NCBI GenBank assembly: GCA_016794925.1
Contig: JAEUIW010000002.1
Span: 248,001 to 312,000 of the forward strand
DNA length: 64,000 nt
Source of the DNA: Phycisphaerae bacterium
Lineage (GTDB): Bacteria > Planctomycetota > Phycisphaerae > Phycisphaerales > UBA1924
Direction of reading: 5' to 3'
Position 1 is the first letter of the stretch. Each line of letters begins with the position of its first letter. Shown one piece after another: positions 59,504 to 64,000 of this stretch. The notes under the pieces are model-generated. The model was given only the letters and a program-made list of their open reading frames with translations. It made no database searches and was not told the origin of the DNA. The translations under genes and the position numbers were made by a program.

Positions 59504-59519
59504 CTCACGCGTGAGTATA
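59504..59519 (-). promoter_or_regulatory. -10 box with overlapping 12-bp palindrome upstream of the RRM gene
   Basis: CTCACGCGTGAG (59504-59515) is a perfect palindrome. It overlaps TATACT (59519-59514 on the minus strand), which matches the -10 consensus at five of six. No good -35 box is seen at 16-18 bases. The arrangement suggests a repressor site. Confidence 0.45.
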
Positions 59520-59671
59520 GGCACGCGAAATGGGCGAGGCTTCCCCCAGGGCCAAGAACCCGGCACGCGTCCACCGCACTTCGGACTTGGACCACTACCG
59601 GTGACATCGCGGAGGTCCGGCAGAGGACTGGTTCTGAACTCAAGGAGCGCGGCTGCGACCCGCAGCGCGGC

Positions 59672-60259
59672 TCAGCGGCGCGCGTGCATGCTCTCGGCGC
59701 TTCGTTTTACGAGCCCGAACCACACGATGCAGAAGACGGGCCAGATGGAACTGAGCGCAACACCAATCGCCAATCCGATCCACTGAAACGACTTTCCCTG
59801 GTTGATCTGATCGGCCCACTTGGTGCCGGGATTCTGCGCCGCCCAATCATTCATGGCCTGTTGCTGCTGCAATGTGAACCACACGCTCATCGCCGCGAGA
59901 ACAAAGCTGCCAACGGCGTAAAGCAGGTGGAGCGGGCGGGCGGCCGGACGGCGCATGACGCACATGATGCCCGCGACCATGAGCAGCACCGTCCACGCGG
60001 CGCCCGAGCCGAGTTGCACAAACTGATGGATCGAGGGCTGCATGGCGGCGGGCATCGGCCCTTCCATCGCCTTCTCCATCGACTCTTTCATCATGACCGG
60101 AACGAACATCCCGATGACGCCGCAACCGATGCAGGTGAGGCCGAGCACGCTCCAGCAGATGCTGATGATGCCGACCACCTTGGGCCAACCCGGGGGATCG
60201 TCCGGGATGAGGGCCTCGATCTCGGGCGGGATGGCGGACACCGGGTTCTGCGGTTGCAT
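59672..60259 (-). CDS. Four-helix integral membrane protein
   Basis: Product of 195 residues from ATG 60259. Four hydrophobic segments lie at about residues 28-56, 84-103, 110-130 and 158-183. Helix 1 has two Cys (CIGCG) in its middle. The loop between helices 1 and 2 is Met-rich (FVPVMMKESMEKAMEGPMPAAM), and a QQQQ run lies after helix 3. The family is not recognised. The ATG lies 17 bases after the pheS stop, so the two are co-transcribed; similar small membrane proteins next to synthetase genes have no known role. Confidence 0.68.
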   Translation of the reverse strand: MQPQNPVSAIPPEIEALIPDDPPGWPKVVGIISICWSVLGLTCIGCGVIGMFVPVMMKESMEKAMEGPMPAAMQPSIHQFVQLGSGAAWTVLLMVAGIMCVMRRPAARPLHLLYAVGSFVLAAMSVWFTLQQQQAMNDWAAQNPGTKWADQINQGKSFQWIGLAIGVALSSIWPVFCIVWFGLVKRSAESMHARR

Positions 60260-60276
60260 GAGAGGCTCCTGAGCGA

Positions 60277-61299
60277 TCAGAGCTGCGAGAGGAAGCGAAC
60301 GTCGTTCTCGAACAGCATGCGGATGTCCGGGATGGAGTACTTGCCCATGGCCAGCCGTTCGATCCCGAAGCCGAAGGCAAAGCCGGTCCAGGCCTCGGGG
60401 TCGATCCCGCAACCCTCGAGCACGGACGGATGCACCATGCCACAGCCACCGAGCTCCATCCAACGCTCGGGCTGGTCCGGTCGGAGCCGGATCTTCATGT
60501 CGAACTCGGCGGAGGGCTCGGTGAACGGGAAGAACGAGGGCCGGAGACGGACCTCGGCATCCGCGCCGAAGTACGCGCGAGCAAAGTGGAAGAGCGTGGA
60601 CTTGAGGTCGGCCATCGAAACGCCGCGGTCGATGCAGAGGCCCTCGATCTGATGGAACATGAACGAGTGCGTTGCGTCCACGGTGTCCGGGCGATAAACA
60701 CGCCCGGGTGCGACGATGCGGATCGGCGGTTTGCGGGTCTCCATGACCCGGATCTGGACTGTTGAGGTCTGCGAACGGAGCATCCGGGGCCGAGCGCTGC
60801 GGAGCGGGTCGTCCACGTAGAAATTGTCCGAGGGCTCGCGCGCGGGATGATGGGGCGGGATGTTGAGCTTGACGAAATTGTGCTCGTCGTCCTCAAGCTC
60901 GGGGCCCTCGGCCGTCTCGAAGCCCATGCGCGCGAAGACCTCGCAGAGTTCTTCACGGACGCGCGTGATCACGTGTCGCCGTCCGATCGTCTCGGACCAG
61001 ACCCGTCCCGGCTCGGTAACGTCCGGGGCGGGGCCCGCGGCCACCGTGGCGGCCGCGCCGCCGAACTCGGCACGGCGGGCTTCGAACGCGGCGTCCAGCT
61101 GATCGCGAAGGGCATTGATCCGGGCGCCGAAAGCGGGGCGGTCCGCGATCGCAACGGCCTTCACGCTCGCCATCGCGGCCCTGATCTTCCCCTTCGCTCC
61201 CAGGTACGCGATGCGCCACGACTCGAGTCCCGTGATATCGGAAACCGAAGCGAGTTCGGTGAGCGCAGCGGAGGCCAGAGAATCCAGATCGGCGGTCAT
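60277..61299 (-). CDS. pheS: Phenylalanyl-tRNA synthetase alpha subunit
   Basis: Product of 340 residues. The N-terminal coiled coil is followed by the class II core: HVITRVREELCEVFARMGFETAEGPELEDDEHNFVKLNIP (in parts ELCEVFARMGF, HNFVKLNIPPHHPA), motif 2 with APGRVYRPDTVDATHSFMFHQIEGL, and motif 3 in GFAFGFGIERLAM. The EGLCIDRGVSMADLKSTL segment is standard. It charges tRNA-Phe together with PheT, which is not in the window, so pheS and pheT are unlinked or pheT lies elsewhere. Confidence 0.96.
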   Translation of the reverse strand: MTADLDSLASAALTELASVSDITGLESWRIAYLGAKGKIRAAMASVKAVAIADRPAFGARINALRDQLDAAFEARRAEFGGAAATVAAGPAPDVTEPGRVWSETIGRRHVITRVREELCEVFARMGFETAEGPELEDDEHNFVKLNIPPHHPAREPSDNFYVDDPLRSARPRMLRSQTSTVQIRVMETRKPPIRIVAPGRVYRPDTVDATHSFMFHQIEGLCIDRGVSMADLKSTLFHFARAYFGADAEVRLRPSFFPFTEPSAEFDMKIRLRPDQPERWMELGGCGMVHPSVLEGCGIDPEAWTGFAFGFGIERLAMGKYSIPDIRMLFENDVRFLSQL

Positions 61300-61353
61300 C
61301 GTACCTGAGTGTACCCGCGATGAAGCGAACGCGGGCCGCTTGTGTCGGGTCGC

Positions 61354-61380
61354 AAAAAACCCCGGGTTCTCCGGGGCTTT
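61354..61380 (-). terminator. Intrinsic terminator of the Cys-rich lipoprotein gene
   Basis: Stem CCCCGG/CCGGGG (61360-61365 with 61371-61376), loop GTTCT. On the minus strand six U residues follow (61359-61354). It lies 30 bases after the lipoprotein stop and before pheS. Confidence 0.82.
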
Positions 61381-61409
61381 GATCGATCAACCATGATGGT
61401 TCGCTGGAA

Positions 61410-61634
61410 TCAGTTCTGCTTGGAGCCGGTGACCGGACAGGTCTTGGCGTCGGCGGCGGACTTGCTGTCGGAGCAGGTGCCGCTCGTCTTGCAGCACTCG
61501 CCACCCTTCTCAGTAGTGGCGGACGCGCCGCTCGCGGTGGTCGAGGAGACGCGCTCGCCCGATGTCGAAGCGCAGCCCGCGACAAACGCGGCGAGGATGA
61601 TCCCGGAAACGACGGTGAATTGACGACGGTTCAT
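61410..61634 (-). CDS. Small Cys-rich lipoprotein
   Basis: Product of 74 residues. MNRRQ, the hydrophobic FTVVSGIILAAFVAG and Cys21 form a clear lipoprotein signal. The mature 54 residues are Ser/Thr/Ala-rich and contain four further Cys in GGECCKTSGTC and KTCPV, suitable for a small metal site or disulphides. No family is recognised. Because the gene has its own terminator and good signal, it is likely to be real despite its size. Confidence 0.68.
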   Translation of the reverse strand: MNRRQFTVVSGIILAAFVAGCASTSGERVSSTTASGASATTEKGGECCKTSGTCSDSKSAADAKTCPVTGSKQN

Positions 61635-61689
61635 GCTGCTTCACTCCGTTGTTGGGGTCGGCGGCCAGGGCCGCCGACCGGTGGTGGGT

Positions 61690-62310
61690 CTACTTCTTTT
61701 CCGCGGCTTCCTTGCGAACCTTGGCGGCGTACGTTGTCCGCTTGTCGGCGTTGCGACGACGCGTGGACGGCTTGCCGCCGATCTCGGGCCCTTCCTCGGC
61801 ACCAACGAATTGGAGCACGCACAACTCGGTGCCGTCGCCGATTCGATGGCGTCCGAGTTTTACGATCCGCGTGTACCCGCCGGGCCGCGACGCGAATCGT
61901 GGGGCAACGTTCTCGACGATGTGCTTGACAAGCTTGGGCGCCTTGCGGAGCTCACCGTAGCGGTTCCGCTCGACCAGTGCCGAGTCGGGGATGGGAAAGA
62001 AACCCGAAGCTCGTGCCGCGAGCTTGCCGACATGGGCTTTCTCCGCGTCATCCGCGCCCTTGGACAAATAGAGCCAGTCGAACGCCATGCGATCACGGCC
62101 GATCTTGGAGATAATCTGCCGCCGCGCATGCAGTCCGCCACGCTTGGCGGTCGTGATGATTTTTTCCACCATGGGCTGGACGGCCTTGGCCTTGGGGATG
62201 GTGGTGGTGATCTGCCCGTGCTCAAAGAGCGCCGCGGCAAGGTTACGCAGCGTCGAGAGACGGTGCGAACTGGTGCGGCCGAGTCGATATCCGGCCCGTT
62301 GATGACGCAT
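61690..62310 (-). CDS. rplQ: 50S ribosomal protein L17 with C-terminal extension
   Basis: Product of 206 residues from ATG 62310. MRHQRAGYRLGRTSSHRLSTLRNLAAALFEHGQITTTIPKAK is the universal L17 N-terminus (recognised in parts MRHQ, LGRTSSHR, LRNLAAALFEHG). RPGGYTRIVKLGRHRIGDG and AVL/VLQFV are the C-terminal core. L17 in E. coli has 127 residues; this one has a longer central part (YLSKGADDAEKAHVGKLA) and a basic tail ending AAEKK. It follows rpoA by 94 bases, as in most bacteria. Confidence 0.96.
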   Translation of the reverse strand: MRHQRAGYRLGRTSSHRLSTLRNLAAALFEHGQITTTIPKAKAVQPMVEKIITTAKRGGLHARRQIISKIGRDRMAFDWLYLSKGADDAEKAHVGKLAARASGFFPIPDSALVERNRYGELRKAPKLVKHIVENVAPRFASRPGGYTRIVKLGRHRIGDGTELCVLQFVGAEEGPEIGGKPSTRRRNADKRTTYAAKVRKEAAEKK

Positions 62311-62404
62311 GGTGAACTCCAGTCGATCCCGTGAACATACCCTTGTTGGGGGAGCGGGGATGGTAGGCTCGTGCGGCAGTTTCCGCACGGGGACAGTGGG
62401 GCAA

Positions 62405-63415
62405 TCAGGCGGACGGCGCGGGGGGGGCGAAGCCTTCAGGGAGCTTGATACCAAGATCAAGACCGATCTCGAGGAGTTTCTTCTTCACTTCGCGCAAGGA
62501 CGTTCGCCCGAACGCCCGCACCTTGAGAAGCTCGGCATCCGTCTTCGTGACCAGATCGGCGACAGTGCTGATTGCGGCTGATTCCAGGCAGTTCGAAGCG
62601 CGAACGGACAAATCGAGATCGCCTATGCTCATCTGGAGCTTGCGGATGAGCTCCTCGTCAAGGCTGGCCGCGGCGGCGGCTTCCGCCGAGACCGTTTCCA
62701 TGCCGATCTCGAAGTACTGCACGAACGCGTTCAGGTGCTTGCGCAGGATTTTCGCTGCTTCGACGAGAGCCATGTCGGGGGTGAGCGTGCCGTTCGTCCA
62801 CACCTCCATGACGAGGCGATCGTAGTTTGTCTTCTGACCGACGCGCGTCTCCTCGATTCGGTATCGCACGCGTTGCACCGGAGAGAAGATCGAGTCCGTG
62901 TGGATGACCCCGATCTCCTGTTCCTCGGCCGAGTTGTACCGCTCGGCAGCCGGGACGTACCCGCGGCCCTTCTCGACGCGGAGTTCCATCTCGAAGTCCA
63001 CGGCCTCGGTCAGTGTGGCGATGACGAGGTCCTTGTTGATGATGGTGACGGCCGGGTCGGCCTCGATGAGATCGGCTGTGACCTCACCCGGACCACGGGC
63101 CGCGAGTCGCATCGACTTGGGCTCATCCCCATCGAGGCGAACGACCAGGCTCTTGACGTTGAGGATGATGTCGGTGACGTCCTCCATCACCCCGGGGATG
63201 GTGGAGAACTCGTGCTGCACTTTCTTGATCTTGACGCTCGTGACGGCGGCGCCCTCGAGCGAGGAGAGCAGGATGCGGCGCAGCGAGTTGCCGACCGTAG
63301 TGCCGAAACCTCGTTCGAACGGCTCCACGACAAAGCGACCGAACGTGGGCCCGCTGAAGTGCGGGTCGATCGTCACACGAGAGGGCAATTCAAGCCCGCG
63401 CCACTTGATGCGCAT
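62405..63415 (-). CDS. rpoA: RNA polymerase alpha subunit
   Basis: Product of 336 residues. The N-terminal assembly domain has RFVVEPFERGFGTTVGNSLRRILLSSLEGAAVTSVKI (LERGFGTT-type block) and EDVTDIILNVKSLVVRL. The central part has KGRGYVPA and the C-terminal domain has IGDLDLSVRASNCLESAAISTVADLV and KVRAFGRTSLREVKKKL, the DNA/activator-binding site. It is preceded by rpsK with no rpsD between, and followed by rplQ. Confidence 0.98.
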   Translation of the reverse strand: MRIKWRGLELPSRVTIDPHFSGPTFGRFVVEPFERGFGTTVGNSLRRILLSSLEGAAVTSVKIKKVQHEFSTIPGVMEDVTDIILNVKSLVVRLDGDEPKSMRLAARGPGEVTADLIEADPAVTIINKDLVIATLTEAVDFEMELRVEKGRGYVPAAERYNSAEEQEIGVIHTDSIFSPVQRVRYRIEETRVGQKTNYDRLVMEVWTNGTLTPDMALVEAAKILRKHLNAFVQYFEIGMETVSAEAAAAASLDEELIRKLQMSIGDLDLSVRASNCLESAAISTVADLVTKTDAELLKVRAFGRTSLREVKKKLLEIGLDLGIKLPEGFAPPAPSA

Positions 63416-63469
63416 AGGTCAACCTCGGATTTCCAGCGGTCGCCGACGCGAGTGCTTCAACCGGCTCTC

Positions 63470-63501
63470 GAACGGCCCGCCCGCTGTTGCACGGGCCGTT
63501 C
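63470..63501. terminator. Stable hairpin in the rpsK-rpoA gap
   Basis: GAACGGCCCG and CGGGCCGTTC (63470-63479 with 63492-63501) form a perfect 10-bp stem with a 12-base loop. On the plus strand TTCTCT follows, on the minus strand GAGAG, so for rpoA transcripts there is no U-tract. It may be an attenuator, a processing site or a leader structure for control of rpoA; true termination is uncertain. Confidence 0.5.
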
Positions 63502-63590
63502 TTCTCTCCGGCGGCACGGAATCTCGTCCCCCACTTCCATCCCTACCCGGCTGGGCCCCGCGAAAGATCTCGCGCACCCGATGCTCGGAA

Positions 63591-63968
63591 TCAGACGCGC
63601 CGACGCTTGGTCGGGCGACACCCGTTGTGCGGAACGGGCGTGTGGTCCTCGACGGCGGTGACCCGAAGTCCCGCGGAAACGAGCCCGTTCACCGCGGATT
63701 CGCGCCCGGACCCGGAACCGCGGATGCGGATCTCGATCTCGCTCAGCCCGATCTTTCGAGCCTTTTGCCCGCACGCCTCGCCGGCGCGTGTCGCGGCGAA
63801 CGGCGTGCTCTTGCGCGTGCCCTTGAAGCCCATCGTTCCCGCCGAATCCCAGCAGAGCGTTTCACCATTGGTGTCGGTGATCGTGACAAGCGTGTTGTTC
63901 TGACTGGCGCGGATGTGCGCGATGCCGCGCACCACGTTCTTCCGGACTTTCTTGACCTTCTTGCTCAT
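63591..63968 (-). CDS. rpsK: 30S ribosomal protein S11
   Basis: Product of 125 residues. [49 protein letters not shown] is the conserved core (recognised in parts [34 protein letters not shown]). The C-terminus has [20 protein letters not shown], the near-universal HNGCRPPKRRRV tail with Thr in place of the second Pro. S11 lies in the 30S platform. It belongs to the alpha operon, and the next gene here is rpoA. Confidence 0.97.
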   Translation of the reverse strand: MSKKVKKVRKNVVRGIAHIRASQNNTLVTITDTNGETLCWDSAGTMGFKGTRKSTPFAATRAGEACGQKARKIGLSEIEIRIRGSGSGRESAVNGLVSAGLRVTAVEDHTPVPHNGCRPTKRRRV

Positions 63969-64000
63969 GTGCTGGTAAACCTCGGTGTTGCTCGTGTGGG

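Overview
The window is GC-rich, gene-dense bacterial chromosome. Several features suggest a planctomycete, probably of the Phycisphaerae type: two prepilin-like proteins with the FTLIELL N-terminus followed by a planctomycete-style C-terminal part, DUF1080 and DUF2961 proteins, a cytochrome c/PQQ-type sugar dehydrogenase, a membrane protein with secretin-like repeats next to a PadR regulator, and many lipoproteins. LpxI indicates Gram-negative lipid A synthesis. The lineage is inferred from gene content; no rRNA or tRNA gene was found to confirm it.

Layout. 1-4.7 kb: a truncated HAMP/chemoreceptor-like protein, a PpiC lipoprotein and a tandem pair of prepilin-like genes ending in a clean terminator. 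4.8-16.6 kb: recJ, a cobalamin adenosyltransferase, an RsbU-like phosphatase coupled to argC, a small MazG-like protein, two lipoproteins (COG3014-like and LpoB-like), rpsL-rpsG, a metallophosphoesterase and a ThiF/MoeB enzyme. 16.6-34.8 kb: a minus-strand flagellar locus, in transcription order TPR protein, FlgN-like protein, histidine kinase, sigma-54 response regulator, flgB, flgC, fliE, fliF, fliG, fliH, fliI, fliJ, a MotE-like protein, fliK, flgD, a flagellar operon protein, flgE and fliL. -24/-12 promoters lie in front of flgB and flgC. 35-38.6 kb: four minus-strand genes of little-known function (RDD protein, LolA-like lipoprotein, 191-residue protein, small zinc-ribbon protein). 38.8-48.3 kb: lpxI, a TlyA-like methyltransferase, a double DUF1080 protein, panD, the sugar dehydrogenase, a TFIIB-type zinc protein, an M19 dipeptidase, an M48 lipoprotein protease, a UbiE/MenG methyltransferase and a B12-domain protein without the usual His. 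48.4-56.4 kb: a minus-strand run with DUF2961, a GH43-like lipoprotein, scoB, a SIMPL protein, scoA, nrdR, a membrane protein with secretin-like repeats, and padR. 56.4-64 kb: thrS with a structured leader, an RRM protein, a four-TM protein, pheS, a Cys-rich lipoprotein, rplQ, rpoA and rpsK.

How it works together. The flagellar block carries its own apparent control circuit: a soluble NtrB-like kinase and an NtrC-like activator with GAFTGA sit directly upstream of promoters of the class such an activator drives. PadR and the membrane protein overlap by four bases behind a strong sigma-70-type promoter with a dyad in its spacer, which looks like an autoregulated sensor or envelope unit. Many start-stop overlaps (flg/fli genes, phosphatase-argC, kinase-regulator, padR-partner) show dense translational coupling. 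The most novel-looking parts are the PadR/secretin-repeat unit, the thrS leader, the B12-like sensor and the 35-38.6 kb cluster.
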